NCBI RefSeq assembly: GCF_000177075.1
Contig: NZ_ADEG01000039.1
Span: 124,001-188,000 of the forward strand
DNA length: 64,000 nucleotides
DNA from: Hoylesella buccalis ATCC 35310
GTDB lineage: Bacteria; Bacteroidota; Bacteroidia; Bacteroidales; Bacteroidaceae
Direction: 5' to 3'
Below, in pieces: positions 24,171 through 33,273 of the stretch (position 1 is the first letter of the stretch; each line of letters begins with the position of its first letter). The position numbers were made by a program, and so were the translations under genes. Under the pieces are notes generated by a model, which searched no databases, was not told the origin of the DNA, and saw only the letters and a list, made by a program, of their open reading frames with translations.

Positions 24171-24355
24171 GCTCATAAATCATTAAAATTACGACACATA
24201 CCTTGCTCGTTGGCAGCATGAACACAGCTTTCCAGCAGCAACTGTCAGTGCCTGCCACCCCGAAACCAATACAGAAGTCACACCATTTTGAAAGCTCTAC
24301 TTTATCACTCACCGTATCGTCATGAATAAGATTTCGGAAAAAAGTGCAGATAAAT

Positions 24356-24760
24356 TTTCTTGACAACCAACCTCTTTATGCTTGGCGAATTTGCAAACAA
24401 CTCCGCCTCTAGTCGCAAATACGCCCAAAATGAGCGATTTTTATATATCATTCATACACAGGTATTTACAAATTTGTGATGCTGTTTAGTATCAACTTAA
24501 CAAGTCTTTTTATTCCAAAAGCAATGCTTTTAGGGTGCAATATGCATGCTTTTGCTGTTCAAAAGCATGTTGGTAGGTAGTCAAAGTGCTGCATGTAAGC
24601 GTGTAAAGCCTATACTTTTGTGAGAAAATTTGATTTTTTGGGCTCCAAAATCTCTGTTCTGCATCCTCCAAGCCTATCGTTTTTTTCTAGTTTGAAAGTT
24701 TGCAGATGCCGTTTTAGGGGCGAAAATCGTTGAATAAACACAACAAAATCGCAACTCGCA
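24356..24760 (+). repeat. 400-bp intergenic repeat, copy C
   Basis: Begins TTTTCTTGACAA (24356-24367). The hairpin module is TTGGCGAATTTGC (24382-24394) with GCAAATACGCCC. The core is CCAAAAGCAATGCTTTTAGG, CATGCTTTTGCTGTTCAAAAGCATG and GTCAAAGTGCTGCATG. The tail is GCATCCTCCAAGCCTATCG, TTTTTTTCTAGTTTGAAAG and GCCGTTTTAGGGGCG; the exact end is uncertain. It lies within the 1,068-bp gap between the MBL gene and the convergent YtxH operon. The stretch 24761-24970 holds nothing recognisable. Confidence 0.72.
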
Positions 24761-24973
24761 GTCAAGTGCTCAATCAGAATTAACATTGTCATAAGGTGCG
24801 TTTTCCCTTGTTCCTTTTCAGGAGAGGTTCATCTGGTAAGCTAACAATCAACAACAAAAATGGGGAATGTAGTCGTCAACTCAGTTTATGAATGGAAACT
24901 TGTTGTTGAGGTTCAGACTTACGATTGATAAAGAGTCTGTCGATGTTTTTGGATAGTAATGGTAGTAGGGTGT

Positions 24974-25004
24974 GAAAAAATGACAACCGTCAATAGGTTG
25001 TCAT
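24974..25004 (-). terminator. Terminator of the YtxH/holin-like operon
   Basis: On the minus strand, the stem ATGACAAC (25004-24997) with GTTGTCAT (24987-24980) is followed by a T run (24980-24975), 20 bases after the last gene ends at 25025. Confidence 0.75.
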
Positions 25005-25024
25005 CGTTTAGTTTCTGAAAAAAA

Positions 25025-25291
25025 TTATCTTCTTTTCTTGAATTTTCTGTACAATTTCCAGGCCAACAGCACGCCGTCGAAGATGCCAGTCCCAGTGTTC
25101 ATCAACCCCGATATACGTTTTGAGGGCAGCTTTGATGTCAGTGTAGCCGGCTTGTTGAACATGCTGTTCCAAAGATGCCGCATGCCTTCGTCATCCTTCC
25201 TGATGCTTTTCAAAATCTGGTCTTTGCGTATCCTGATTTCACTAAGCGACTTATATTGTGCGGGAGCGTTATTATCTGTATTGTTTGTCAT
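25025..25291 (-). CDS. Small basic protein of the YtxH operon
   Basis: 88 residues. The N-terminal half is polar (SLSEIRIRKDQILKSIRKDD), the centre has a Pro/Thr/Lys stretch (FNKPATLTSKLPSKRISGL), and the end is a short hydrophobic segment capped by lysines and arginines (GVLLAWKLYRKFKKRR). It is not a named family I recognise, but such genes follow the YtxH and holin-like genes in Bacteroidales. It starts two bases after the preceding gene stops, so it belongs to that operon and may act at the membrane. Confidence 0.65.
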   Translation of the reverse strand: MTNNTDNNAPAQYKSLSEIRIRKDQILKSIRKDDEGMRHLWNSMFNKPATLTSKLPSKRISGLMNTGTGIFDGVLLAWKLYRKFKKRR

Positions 25292-25292
25292 G

Positions 25293-25643
25293 TCACTTCT
25301 CCATTAATAGGCTTGCCAGGAATCTGACAAGTGGTCGCTCTATCCACTGTTTGCGGAAGAGGAAGAACAACAAAAAGATGAATAAATAGCCTCCGGCCAC
25401 AATCAGGAAGCCTATGGGCAGCCCCACATGAGGTTCGAGTGCGTATGCTGCTGCGAACGACACGTAGATGAGTGCCAATATCATGATGATGGAAAGCGCT
25501 GCGACCAAGGTGATGACTGTGATGAGCCGTACCACCTTCTCAATCACATCGAGCTTCACATATTCTGTTTGAAGCCCGATGTAATGTTTGCATATATCGA
25601 CCAAACGGCCGATGGTCTCAACGTTCTGATCGTTTGAAAACAT
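25293..25643 (-). CDS. Holin-like (Phage_holin_3_6 type) membrane protein
   Basis: 116 residues. A short amphipathic N-terminus (VGRL/VDICKHYIGLQTEYVKLDVIEKV) is followed by two long membrane helices (~40-65 and ~72-98) separated by a short loop, and a basic tail. This is the pattern of the Phage_holin_3_6 / DUF1469 group, membrane proteins commonly found with YtxH and small basic proteins in non-phage operons. No phage genes are nearby, so a phage role is unlikely. It is the middle gene of three. Confidence 0.72.
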   Translation of the reverse strand: MFSNDQNVETIGRLVDICKHYIGLQTEYVKLDVIEKVVRLITVITLVAALSIIMILALIYVSFAAAYALEPHVGLPIGFLIVAGGYLFIFLLFFLFRKQWIERPLVRFLASLLMEK

Positions 25644-25653
25644 ATACTAATGT

Positions 25654-25872
25654 TTACTCTACGATGTCTGATGCAGCCTCCTTGATGTCGTCAACCAAAT
25701 TGTCAACATCTTTTTTTGACAGTTTGATGTCGTGTTTCTTGCAGAAATCATCAACCGTGTCAGAAATTTTGTTACGTGTCCTCTTACCCTCTTGTGGAGC
25801 TATCAATAACCCAACCACTGCACCTGCGATGGCGCCACCTAAGAATGCGCCGATATAACCTACTGTTCTCAT
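25654..25872 (-). CDS. YtxH domain protein
   Basis: 72 residues. A glycine-rich membrane segment (GYIGAFLGGAIAGAVVGLLIAP, residues 5-26) leads into PQEGKRTRNKISDTVDD and an acidic amphipathic helix, the typical YtxH layout. YtxH proteins are general-stress membrane-associated proteins in other phyla; the role here is inferred. It is the first gene of the three-gene minus-strand operon and has a TATATTTG box upstream. Confidence 0.82.
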   Translation of the reverse strand: MRTVGYIGAFLGGAIAGAVVGLLIAPQEGKRTRNKISDTVDDFCKKHDIKLSKKDVDNLVDDIKEAASDIVE

Positions 25873-25947
25873 TGTTCTATTCTTTTTAAATTGTTATTAA
25901 ATTAGTTGTTTATAACGTTATAAGCGTTCGATACTCTCGAACTATCG

Positions 25948-25955
25948 CAAATATA
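25948..25955 (-). promoter_or_regulatory. -7 box TATATTTG for the YtxH operon
   Basis: TATATTTG on the minus strand, 75 bases upstream of the start. The leader contains the perfect inverted repeat GTTCGA-TACTC-TCGAAC (25926-25942) and the 12-bp palindrome TATAACGTTATA (25911-25922). Confidence 0.55.
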
Positions 25956-26071
25956 AGAAAAGTTTTGCAGATAGATAGTTAATGTATTGCATATTTTTGT
26001 TAAAAAACATGAGTTTTGTGCATTTAACAAACTTTATGCGGCCCTTTTGTTCCATTTTAGCGGATATTTTG

Positions 26072-26079
26072 TACCTTCG
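26072..26079 (+). promoter_or_regulatory. -7-like box TACCTTCG for the SPOR lipoprotein gene
   Basis: TACCTTCG differs from TAnnTTTG at one base and lies 48 bases before the ATG, with TTTTGT words further upstream (26045-26050). Confidence 0.4.
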
Positions 26080-26127
26080 CCAGGTATAATGAATCAACAG
26101 GTTTAATTAATAATATCTTACAGAATT

Positions 26128-26610
26128 ATGAAAAAAAGTATTGTTTTGTGCGCGGGCTTGTGTATAGCACTGGCTTTTACCGGTTGTAAATCAAGCGAGA
26201 GCGCTTATAAGAAAGCATACGAAAAGGCAAAGGCACAGGAATCTGTACAGACTTCGGCTCAGACCGAGGCTCCGGTGGTTGCTCCTTTGACCCCAGCCCC
26301 TGTAACACAGACGCAGGTTGTAGATAATGTTGACAACGCAACAGTACGTACCGAGGACGTGACCGTGGTGAGCGGCAGTGGCTTGAGCGCATTCAGCGTT
26401 GTTGTAGGTTCGTTCGGATTGAAGGCCAACGCAGAGGGATTGCAGCGTACGTTGCAGTCAGCCGGCTATGGAGCACAAATCGCTTACAATTCTGCTCGCA
26501 ATATGTACCGCGTTGTTGCCACAACCCATGCCGACAAGGCCTCGGCCGTAGCATCGCGCAACCAGTTCCGTTCAAAGTATCCTGACGCTTGGTTGCTGTA
26601 CAAGAAATAA
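26128..26610 (+). CDS. SPOR domain lipoprotein
   Basis: 160 residues. A lipoprotein signal ends at FTGC (Cys ~19). A Lys/Ala/Glu helix and a Pro/Thr/Val-rich low-complexity linker (~45-75) follow, then a C-terminal SPOR domain (~88-160: SAFSVVVGSFGLKANAEGL, AGYGAQIAYN, MYRVVATTHADKASA, PDAWLLYKK). SPOR domains bind denuded glycan strands of septal peptidoglycan, so an envelope or cell-division role is likely. It is monocistronic. Confidence 0.88.
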   Translation: MKKSIVLCAGLCIALAFTGCKSSESAYKKAYEKAKAQESVQTSAQTEAPVVAPLTPAPVTQTQVVDNVDNATVRTEDVTVVSGSGLSAFSVVVGSFGLKANAEGLQRTLQSAGYGAQIAYNSARNMYRVVATTHADKASAVASRNQFRSKYPDAWLLYKK

Positions 26611-26768
26611 GAGGATGATGGTAAATGGTGTGAGCTAAAGAGGTGCTGGTAAGTGCCAGCAAAAGATAGTTACGCACGAGTTCACCAACAAGGGTTTGAT
26701 TTTGTTACTCAGATTCGATTCGGGTGAACTCCCAGTTAACTCCCGCTCCAATACCATTTACAGATACT

Positions 26769-27185
26769 ATGCGTATCCTTTCGATAGATTACGGAAAGAA
26801 ACGTACGGGCATAGCAGTTACCGACCCATTGCAAATCATTGCCAATGGATTGGCAACTGTTTCTACATCTACACTCTTCGATTATCTCAAAGACTATGTA
26901 GCGCGCGAGGAGGTGGAACGGATTGTCATTGGAAAGCCCATGCAGACCAATGGCAAGCCCAGTGAGAACATGGCTCGGGTGGAGCAGTTTGTAAACCGAT
27001 GGCGAAAGGCCATGCCACAGATTCCCATCGAATATTACGACGAGCGTTTTACGTCCGTGCTGGCTCATAAGGCCATGCTCGCAAGTGGCATCGGCAAGAA
27101 AGCCCGGCAAAATAAAGCATTGGTAGACGAGATATCTGCTACCATCATTCTGCAAAGTTATATGGAGTCGAAACGACTAAGGTAA
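26769..27185 (+). CDS. ruvX: YqgF/RuvX family pre-16S rRNA nuclease
   Basis: 138 residues from ATG 26769, chosen because family members begin right at the RNase H-like strand MRILSIDYGKKRTGIAVTD. Other conserved parts are VIGKPMQTNGKPSE (~63), YYDERFTSVLA (~97) and the terminal DEISATIILQSYM (~122) with catalytic acidic residues. The enzyme matures the 5' end of 16S rRNA and was earlier proposed as a Holliday junction resolvase. It heads the series ruvX-def-TPR-thrS-infC-rpmI-rplT. Confidence 0.9.
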   Translation: MRILSIDYGKKRTGIAVTDPLQIIANGLATVSTSTLFDYLKDYVAREEVERIVIGKPMQTNGKPSENMARVEQFVNRWRKAMPQIPIEYYDERFTSVLAHKAMLASGIGKKARQNKALVDEISATIILQSYMESKRLR

Positions 27186-27275
27186 ACGACGTTGTAACAG
27201 GTTTGATATGTGTTTGCATGGACATGGCTGCGAGTAGGCAAGTTCATGGTTCGGTCATAAATAGGAAACAGGAAT

Positions 27276-27378
27276 CCATCACCTTGTCAGCCACAGAACG
27301 ATCACCTCGTCAACCATCAACTTGTAAACTATCACCTCGTAAACTCGTCAACTTGTAAACTTGTAAACTAAAAAATAG
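27276..27378 (+). repeat. G-poor AACTTGT/AACTCGT degenerate tandem repeat before def
   Basis: Repeats of the type CTCGTCAACTTGTAAACT with a period of about 7-14 bases, almost free of G on the plus strand, run up to the start of the def reading frame. Similar tracts precede the LpxA-like gene (~55145-55190) and truB (61530-61668). Confidence 0.55.
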
Positions 27379-27939
27379 ATATTACCTATATATATATATG
27401 GTCAACCCGTGCTTCGCAAAGTGGCACAGGACATCACGCCCGAGTATGAAGGATTGGGACAGTTGATACAAGACATGTTTGAAACACTTGATTCGTCAGA
27501 TGGTATTGGCCTAGCCGCACCGCAGATAGGAAAATCCATCCGCGTGGTAGTTATCGACCTCAACGTGTTGAGTGACGACTTTCCCGAATACAAAGATTTC
27601 AGGCGTGCATACATCAATCCGCATATCATAGAGATTGACGAGAACGCACCCAAGGAGTCGATGGACGAGGGATGCCTCTCCATTCCCGGCATTCATGAAG
27701 CTGTTTCGAGAACCACACGCATTCATGTGCAGTACATGGATGAAGACTTTACACCGCATGATGAATGGATAGAGGGCTACTTGGCTCGTGTGATGCAGCA
27801 TGAGTTCGACCATCTGGACGGTAAAATGTTCGTTGATCGCATCTCGCCGTTCCGTAAACAAATGATCAAAAACAAATTGAAGGGTATGACGCAGGGCAAG
27901 TACGAGTGTCACTACCGCACCAAACCCGTTCGCAAATAA
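27379..27939 (+). CDS. def: Peptide deformylase (start codon apparently altered)
   Basis: The open frame from 27379 encodes ILPIYIYGQPVLRKVA and the three deformylase motifs GLAAPQIG (~45), EGCLSIPG (~97) and QHEFDHLDG (~141), so the metal ligands Cys, His and His and the catalytic Glu are all present. The enzyme removes N-formyl from nascent proteins. Homologues begin M-I-L-P-I-Y. Here the expected ATG reads ATAG (27375-27378), one extra A that puts an in-frame TAG directly before ATA 27379. The annotated start is therefore uncertain: a non-standard ATA at 27379, or GTG at 27409, which would cut the conserved N-terminal strand. 186 codons from 27379. Confidence 0.82.
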   Translation: MLPIYIYGQPVLRKVAQDITPEYEGLGQLIQDMFETLDSSDGIGLAAPQIGKSIRVVVIDLNVLSDDFPEYKDFRRAYINPHIIEIDENAPKESMDEGCLSIPGIHEAVSRTTRIHVQYMDEDFTPHDEWIEGYLARVMQHEFDHLDGKMFVDRISPFRKQMIKNKLKGMTQGKYECHYRTKPVRK

Positions 27940-27988
27940 GGCGTCAACAGTGTACCTGCCCGCTAAAATGGGTGCACAAGTAGAAGGT

Positions 27989-29962
27989 ATGTATCGGCAT
28001 GTAGTCATCATATTCATGGCTTGTTTGTCGCTCGTAGCACGGGCGCAATACAATATCGACAAGCTGCTTAGGAATGGTCAGGTGGCCCTTCACTATGAAG
28101 ACTATGTGCTGTCGATACAATATTTCAACCAAATTATTGCCTTAAAACCCTATCTTTATGAGCCATGGCAATACCGAGCCGTGGCAAAATTCTATTTGGA
28201 TGACTTTACAGGTGCCGAAGCTGACATCTCTAAAGCCATCGAACTGAACCCTTACATCCATCAGTTTTTTGATTTAAGGGCCATCACCAAGATCAGACAA
28301 GAGCGTTATGATGAGGCTATCGCCGACTATAATCGGGCCATCAGGCTGCAACCCAGACAACAAAGTTATTGGTTTAATCGGGCAGTCTGCTTGATGAACG
28401 AGAAGAAATACGACGAGGCGTTGCTGCAAACAGATACTATCGTGCAGAAATGGGCTAACGCAGCCAATGCCTATTCACTGAAAGCCGAAATTTATTTGCA
28501 TCAGAAAGATACCACGCAAGCAGCCAAATCTTTGGACAAGAGTTTGAAGATAGACCCTTACGATGGCAACACTTGGACCACACGCGCCTATATCAGTCTG
28601 GCTCGAAGAAAGTGGAAGGATGCGGACGAGGAACTTTCTCGGGCCATTCATCTGAAGCCCAACGTGGCCAACAACTATGTGAACCGCGCCTTGGCCCGAC
28701 TTAATTACAACAATCTTCGTGGGGCAATGGCCGATTATGACCTGGCACTCGATTTGGCACCGAACGACTTTTTGGCGCACTACAATCGGGGATTGCTGCG
28801 TATGCAGCTGGGTGATGACAACCGGGCGATAGAAGATTTCGACTTTGTTATCAAGATGGAGCCGAAAAACGTGATGGCCATTTTTAACCGAGCACTGCTA
28901 CACGACAGGACTGGCGACTTGCACTCGGCCATTCGTGACTATTCGGCAGTGATAGATCAGTTCCCTAATTTCTGGACAGGATTATCCTATCGTGCCAATT
29001 GTTATCGCCGGTTGGGCATGACGGCAAAAGCCGAAATGGACGAATTTCGTATCTTCAAGGCGCAGATGGACAAGCGCAGTGGCGTTCAAAAGCGCTGGAG
29101 CAACAACAAATTGAAGGCCATGCGTAAGCGCAGCGAGATTGATCCAGAGAAATATAATCAAATCGTCGTGGCCGACGAGAACACGGTAGAGCGCGAATAC
29201 GAGAGTGAGTATCGGGGACAAATCCAGCATCGCAAGGTGGATGTCGCACGCATGCCGATGTTCGAAGTGTCGTATCTGCCGTACCATAATGGCATGAATA
29301 CCTATCAGGCATTCAACAAAGAAATAGAAGAGTTTAATGATCTTCACCCCCTGAAATATCCACTTAACATCACTTGTAATCCCGCCCAGCTGACCGAAGA
29401 GCAGTCAAAGGCGTTTCTTTCTCTCATTGATCAGCTGTCGGCTTCTATCCAAGATGCGAAGGATATGAAGGCTGTGCATGCTTGGTTGTTGCAACGTGCC
29501 GTAGCATATAGCGTTACTCAGAACTTTGACGAGGCTATCAACGACCTGAATGTTTATCTCGATCAAGACAGTTCTTCGGCTATTGCCTACTGGCAGAGAG
29601 CCGTATGTCAGTTCATGATGAATGATTTTAACGCCTCTCATGGTGTTGACATCCAGTTGAAAGCAGCCAAGACGCTCGATGATTTCAATCAAGCCATCAA
29701 GCTGGATGGCCAGAATGCCTACCTATATTATAACCGCGGCAACTTCCATGCGGCACGCAAAGACTATCAGTTGGCTATCGATGATTATACCAAGGCCATC
29801 GAACTGGACAGTCGATTGGCTGAGGCTTATTACAACCGAGGAATCATTCGGTTGGAAAACACCCATACCAAAAATGCCGGAATCGCTGACTTGAGTAAGG
29901 CGGGAGAACTCGGTATTTACGACGCTTATGGCGTTATCAAACGAAAAACGGCGAAAAAATAA
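27989..29962 (+). CDS. Secreted tetratricopeptide repeat protein
   Basis: 657 residues from ATG 27989 (an in-frame ATG at 27968 is an alternative), chosen because it begins a good signal peptide (VVIIFMACLSLVARAQ, cut near 19). At least nine TPR units follow from ~25 to ~350 (AVAKFYLDDFTGAEADISKA, ADYNRAIRLQP and similar), then a linker with basic heptads (~360-450) and more TPRs to the C-terminus. TPR arrays mediate protein-protein contacts in the periplasm. The gene's place between def and thrS is conserved in Bacteroidales as far as I recall. Partner unknown. Confidence 0.85.
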   Translation: MYRHVVIIFMACLSLVARAQYNIDKLLRNGQVALHYEDYVLSIQYFNQIIALKPYLYEPWQYRAVAKFYLDDFTGAEADISKAIELNPYIHQFFDLRAITKIRQERYDEAIADYNRAIRLQPRQQSYWFNRAVCLMNEKKYDEALLQTDTIVQKWANAANAYSLKAEIYLHQKDTTQAAKSLDKSLKIDPYDGNTWTTRAYISLARRKWKDADEELSRAIHLKPNVANNYVNRALARLNYNNLRGAMADYDLALDLAPNDFLAHYNRGLLRMQLGDDNRAIEDFDFVIKMEPKNVMAIFNRALLHDRTGDLHSAIRDYSAVIDQFPNFWTGLSYRANCYRRLGMTAKAEMDEFRIFKAQMDKRSGVQKRWSNNKLKAMRKRSEIDPEKYNQIVVADENTVEREYESEYRGQIQHRKVDVARMPMFEVSYLPYHNGMNTYQAFNKEIEEFNDLHPLKYPLNITCNPAQLTEEQSKAFLSLIDQLSASIQDAKDMKAVHAWLLQRAVAYSVTQNFDEAINDLNVYLDQDSSSAIAYWQRAVCQFMMNDFNASHGVDIQLKAAKTLDDFNQAIKLDGQNAYLYYNRGNFHAARKDYQLAIDDYTKAIELDSRLAEAYYNRGIIRLENTHTKNAGIADLSKAGELGIYDAYGVIKRKTAKK

Positions 29963-30063
29963 GCTGTCGTATTAGGTTTCAGCTATGTTTCCCCTTTGGT
30001 ATCAAACTCCTTTTTTATAGGAATAAACAAACCAAATCGTTGTTTTATCTCAAAATAAAGCAT

Positions 30064-30071
30064 TACTTTTG
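30064..30071 (+). promoter_or_regulatory. -7 box TACTTTTG for thrS
   Basis: TACTTTTG followed by TG, 30 bases before the thrS ATG at 30102. Confidence 0.5.
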
Positions 30072-30101
30072 TGTCGATTAAGATAAATAAACTAATTTGT
30101 T

Positions 30102-32066
30102 ATGGTTAAAATCACATTTCCAGATGGCTCTGTACGTGAGTACGAAAAGGGCGTAACTGGGTTACAAATCGCCGAGAGCATCTCACCGGCTCTCGCTCGC
30201 AACGTTGTATCTTGCGGTGTTAATGGTGAGACAGTTGAGTTGAATAGGCCCATCAACGAAGATGCTACCATCGCATTGTATCGCTTTGAGGACGAAGAAG
30301 GCAAGCATACTTTTTGGCATTCTTCGGCTCATTTGTTGGCAGAAGCATTGAAAGAACTGTATCCAGGTATTCAGTTTGGCTTTGGTCCTGCGATAGAAAA
30401 CGGGTTCTTCTATGATGTTCAGACGGCCGATGGCACTCCTATCTCAGAGAATGACTTCCCTAAGATTGAACAAAAAATGATGGAACTGGCCAAGAAAAAC
30501 CAGCCAATCGTTCGACGTGAGCTTTCCAAGGCCGACGCTGTTAATGAGTTTACGGCAGACGGACAGACGTACAAGGTTGAACACATTGTTGAAGATTTGG
30601 AAGATGGAAACATCTCTACCTATACGCAAGGCAATTTCACAGACCTTTGTCGTGGGCCGCATTTGATGTCCACTGGTTTGATTAAGGCTGTTAAAATAAC
30701 AAGTGTTGCAGGTGCTTTCTGGCGTGGTGACGCCAAAAACACGCAGCTCACCCGAATTTATGGCATTACCTTCCCCAAGAAGAAGATGCTGGATGAGTAC
30801 CTGTTGATGCTGGAAGAAGCCAAGAAACGTGACCATCGCAAGATTGGAAAGGAAATGGAACTCTTCATGTTCTCTGACCGTGTGGGCAAGGGTATGCCTA
30901 TTTGGTTGCCAAAAGGAACAGAACTTCGTTTGCGTTTGCAAGAGATGTTGCGCAAAATACAGAAGCGTTTTGGCTATCAAGAGGTCATCACTCCGCATAT
31001 TGGCAGTAAGAATTTGTATGTCACCAGTGGACACTATGCTCACTATGGTAAGGACTCTTTCCAACCTATCCATACACCTGAGGATGACGAGGAGTACATG
31101 TTGAAGCCCATGAACTGTCCGCATCACTGTGAAGTGTTTGCGTGCAAACCTCGTTCGTACAAAGACCTTCCACTGCGTATCGCTGAGTTTGGTACGGTTT
31201 ACCGTTACGAGAAAAGCGGCGAACTGCATGGACTAACGCGCGTTCGTTCGTTCACACAAGACGATGCGCACATCTTCTGTCGTCCTGATCAGGTTAAGAA
31301 TGAATTCCTTCGCGTGATGGATATCATCCAAGCCGTATTCACTATTTTCAATTTCGATAACTTTGAAGCGCAGATTAGTCTGCGCGATCCTAACGATAAA
31401 GAGAAATACATCGGTTCTGATGAGGTGTGGGCAGAAAGTGAACAGGCCATCATCGAGGCTTGCAAGGAGAAGGGCTTGGATGCTAAGGTGGCCTATGGTG
31501 AAGCTGCATTCTACGGACCTAAGCTCGACTTCATGGTGAAAGATGCCATTGGAAGACGCTGGCAGTTGGGTACCATTCAGGTGGATTACAACCTGCCACA
31601 ACGTTTCAAACTTGAATATACGGCGGAAGACAACACCAAACAGACACCAGTGATGGTACACCGAGCACCATTTGGTTCGCTTGAGCGATTCACGGCTGTG
31701 CTCATTGAGCATACAGCTGGGCACTTCCCCTTGTGGCTTACACCCGAGCAGGTGGCCATTCTTCCTATCTCAGAGAAGTTTAATGGGTATGCTCAGCAAG
31801 TAGTTAAGTACTTCACGGAGCAAGATATTCGGGCTACCATCGATGACCGTAACGAGAAAATAGGCCGTAAAATTCGCGACAACGAGTTGAAACGCGTGCC
31901 TTACATGGTTATTGTTGGAGAGAAAGAAGCTGCTGAAGGACTTGTATCCATGCGTAAACAGGGTGGCGGTGAACAAGCTACCATGAAGATGGAAGACTTC
32001 GCTGCGCGCATAAACAATGAAGTGTCCGAAATGCTTGAGGCAACCAATATCCATCCAAAAGATTAA
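30102..32066 (+). CDS. thrS: Threonyl-tRNA synthetase
   Basis: 654 residues. Domains in order: TGS (~1-62), editing domain with [11 protein letters not shown] (HxxxH, ~75) and the CRGPH metal motif (~185), class II catalytic core (motif 2 region [17 protein letters not shown]; zinc ligands in [10 protein letters not shown], ~335; motif 3 [11 protein letters not shown], ~525), and an anticodon-binding domain (~555-645). It charges tRNA-Thr and edits Ser-tRNA-Thr. A stem-loop (32096-32155) follows. Confidence 0.96.
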   Translation: MVKITFPDGSVREYEKGVTGLQIAESISPALARNVVSCGVNGETVELNRPINEDATIALYRFEDEEGKHTFWHSSAHLLAEALKELYPGIQFGFGPAIENGFFYDVQTADGTPISENDFPKIEQKMMELAKKNQPIVRRELSKADAVNEFTADGQTYKVEHIVEDLEDGNISTYTQGNFTDLCRGPHLMSTGLIKAVKITSVAGAFWRGDAKNTQLTRIYGITFPKKKMLDEYLLMLEEAKKRDHRKIGKEMELFMFSDRVGKGMPIWLPKGTELRLRLQEMLRKIQKRFGYQEVITPHIGSKNLYVTSGHYAHYGKDSFQPIHTPEDDEEYMLKPMNCPHHCEVFACKPRSYKDLPLRIAEFGTVYRYEKSGELHGLTRVRSFTQDDAHIFCRPDQVKNEFLRVMDIIQAVFTIFNFDNFEAQISLRDPNDKEKYIGSDEVWAESEQAIIEACKEKGLDAKVAYGEAAFYGPKLDFMVKDAIGRRWQLGTIQVDYNLPQRFKLEYTAEDNTKQTPVMVHRAPFGSLERFTAVLIEHTAGHFPLWLTPEQVAILPISEKFNGYAQQVVKYFTEQDIRATIDDRNEKIGRKIRDNELKRVPYMVIVGEKEAAEGLVSMRKQGGGEQATMKMEDFAARINNEVSEMLEATNIHPKD

Positions 32067-32095
32067 AAATTGCCTTGAAATGTCTGTGGACTGGG

Positions 32096-32155
32096 TTGAC
32101 GAGAACACAAGAATATAACCTTTGAAAGGAGGTAATTTCCTTGTTTTCTCGTCAA
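32096..32155 (+). terminator. Long stem-loop after thrS
   Basis: Arms TTGACGAGAACACAAG (32096-32111) and CTTGTTTTCTCGTCAA (32140-32155) pair at 15 of 16 positions, with an inner ACCTTT/AAAGG pair in the loop. It lies between thrS and the infC promoter. A terminator or attenuator is likely; only a weak T-rich tail follows. Confidence 0.6.
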
Positions 32156-32192
32156 TTTGTATATATAACTACAATAAAAACTCATCTAAATA

Positions 32193-32224
32193 TTTTGCTA
32201 ATTGTGGTAAAATCAGTAACTTTG
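32193..32224 (+). promoter_or_regulatory. -33/-7 promoter of infC-rpmI-rplT
   Basis: TTTTG (32193-32197) and TAACTTTG (32217-32224) with a 19-base spacer, 38 bases before the infC ATG. Confidence 0.6.
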
Positions 32225-32262
32225 CAGCCGTTTAGCGAAAGTAAAAACATTAATATAGTTGA

Positions 32263-32961
32263 ATGAAGAATGACAAATTAAGTAATCAGTACCGCGTGAA
32301 TGAACAGATTCGCGTAAGGGAAGTGCGTGTTGTAGGTGACGATGGATCGCAGGTAATGCCGACAAAGAAAGCTCTGGATTTAGCTCGTCAGCAAGGAGTT
32401 GACCTCGTTGAAATATCTCCTAAAGCCCAACCGCCAGTTTGTCGTTTGGTCGACTATAGTAAGTTTCTCTACCAACAGAAAAAGCGTGCTAAGGAAATGA
32501 AGCAGAAGCAAGTGAAGGTAGAGGTGAAGGAAATACGTTTCGGGCCGCAGACTGACGAGCACGACTATCAGTTTAAGCTGAAACATGCACAAGGGTTTCT
32601 CAATGAAGGCAACAAGGTTCGCGCCTATGTCTTCTTCCGTGGACGCTCCATTTTGTTTAAAGAGCAGGGAGAAGTGTTGCTTCTTCGCTTCGCTAACGAC
32701 TTGGAAGAATACGGAAAAGTTGAGCAGATGCCGAAGCTGGAGGGCAAGAAAATGTTCTTGTATCTTGCGCCTAAAAAAGTTGGTGTAGAGAAGAAAAGCC
32801 AGCAAAAGCGTGACCGTGAACAGGCAATAGCTGAAGCTAAGGCCGCTAAAAAGGTTGTTCCTACTGACGGTACGTCCGCAGATGACAAACCAAAGGGAGG
32901 CTTGTTCGACAATGCCAAGAATGGTTCGGATGCATTGAAGAAACTCCAAAACGAAGAATAA
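32263..32961 (+). CDS. infC: Translation initiation factor IF-3
   Basis: 232 residues from ATG 32263. The N-domain contains [19 protein letters not shown] (~9-27), [19 protein letters not shown] (~37) and PPVCRLVDY (~58). A lysine-rich linker (~70-88) precedes the C-domain ([20 protein letters not shown], ~91; FRGR). The C-terminal tail (~178-232, charged then [11 protein letters not shown]) extends beyond the ~180 residues of E. coli IF-3, as is usual in Bacteroidota. It promotes subunit dissociation and start-site selection. The start is an ordinary ATG rather than the AUU known from enteric bacteria. Confidence 0.96.
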   Translation: MKNDKLSNQYRVNEQIRVREVRVVGDDGSQVMPTKKALDLARQQGVDLVEISPKAQPPVCRLVDYSKFLYQQKKRAKEMKQKQVKVEVKEIRFGPQTDEHDYQFKLKHAQGFLNEGNKVRAYVFFRGRSILFKEQGEVLLLRFANDLEEYGKVEQMPKLEGKKMFLYLAPKKVGVEKKSQQKRDREQAIAEAKAAKKVVPTDGTSADDKPKGGLFDNAKNGSDALKKLQNEE

Positions 32962-33038
32962 ACATTGGAATGTGCGTAACGTCTTGGTATATACGTTGCC
33001 ACAGAAGTAAATAAATAACCATTTAAAATTAACAAAAA

Positions 33039-33236
33039 ATGCCAAAATTAAAGACAAACTCCGGTGCGAAGAAGAGATTCAGCTTTACCGGAACTGGTAA
33101 GATTAAGCGTAATCATGCTTACCATAGTCATATCTTGACTAAGAAAACAAAGAAACAAAAGAGAAACTTAGTAGGTTACACCCTCGTTGACTCTGCAAAT
33201 GTTAAGCAGGTTCGCGACTTGCTCAACTTGCGTTAA
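33039..33236 (+). CDS. rpmI: 50S ribosomal protein L35
   Basis: 65 residues, very basic, with the family pattern [32 protein letters not shown] and TKKQKRNL. It is a structural protein of the large subunit. It lies between infC and rplT as in most bacteria, 77 bases after infC; this spacer has an AACGT/ACGTT inverted repeat (around 32979-32997) that might serve autoregulation, which is not shown. Confidence 0.96.
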   Translation: MPKLKTNSGAKKRFSFTGTGKIKRNHAYHSHILTKKTKKQKRNLVGYTLVDSANVKQVRDLLNLR

Positions 33237-33273
33237 TTAACTTTTAGTCAAACAATTTAAAAGGAGAAAAACT

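Noticed and set aside
24112..24366. An 84-codon minus-strand frame with several Cys and Trp residues between the small RNA unit and repeat copy C.
   Set aside because: It runs through the terminator T-run and the promoter-leader of the small RNA unit, has no promoter and no recognisable family. It could be a decayed remnant, but this cannot be supported.
25293..25643. The holin-like gene as evidence for a prophage.
   Set aside because: Its neighbours are YtxH and a small basic protein, with no phage structural, lysis or integrase genes nearby. This family is common in non-phage stress operons.
32123..32133. AAGGAGGT as the Shine-Dalgarno sequence of a missed gene.
   Set aside because: No start codon follows at a suitable distance and the word is paired inside a stem. 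The next gene starts at 32263 after its own promoter.
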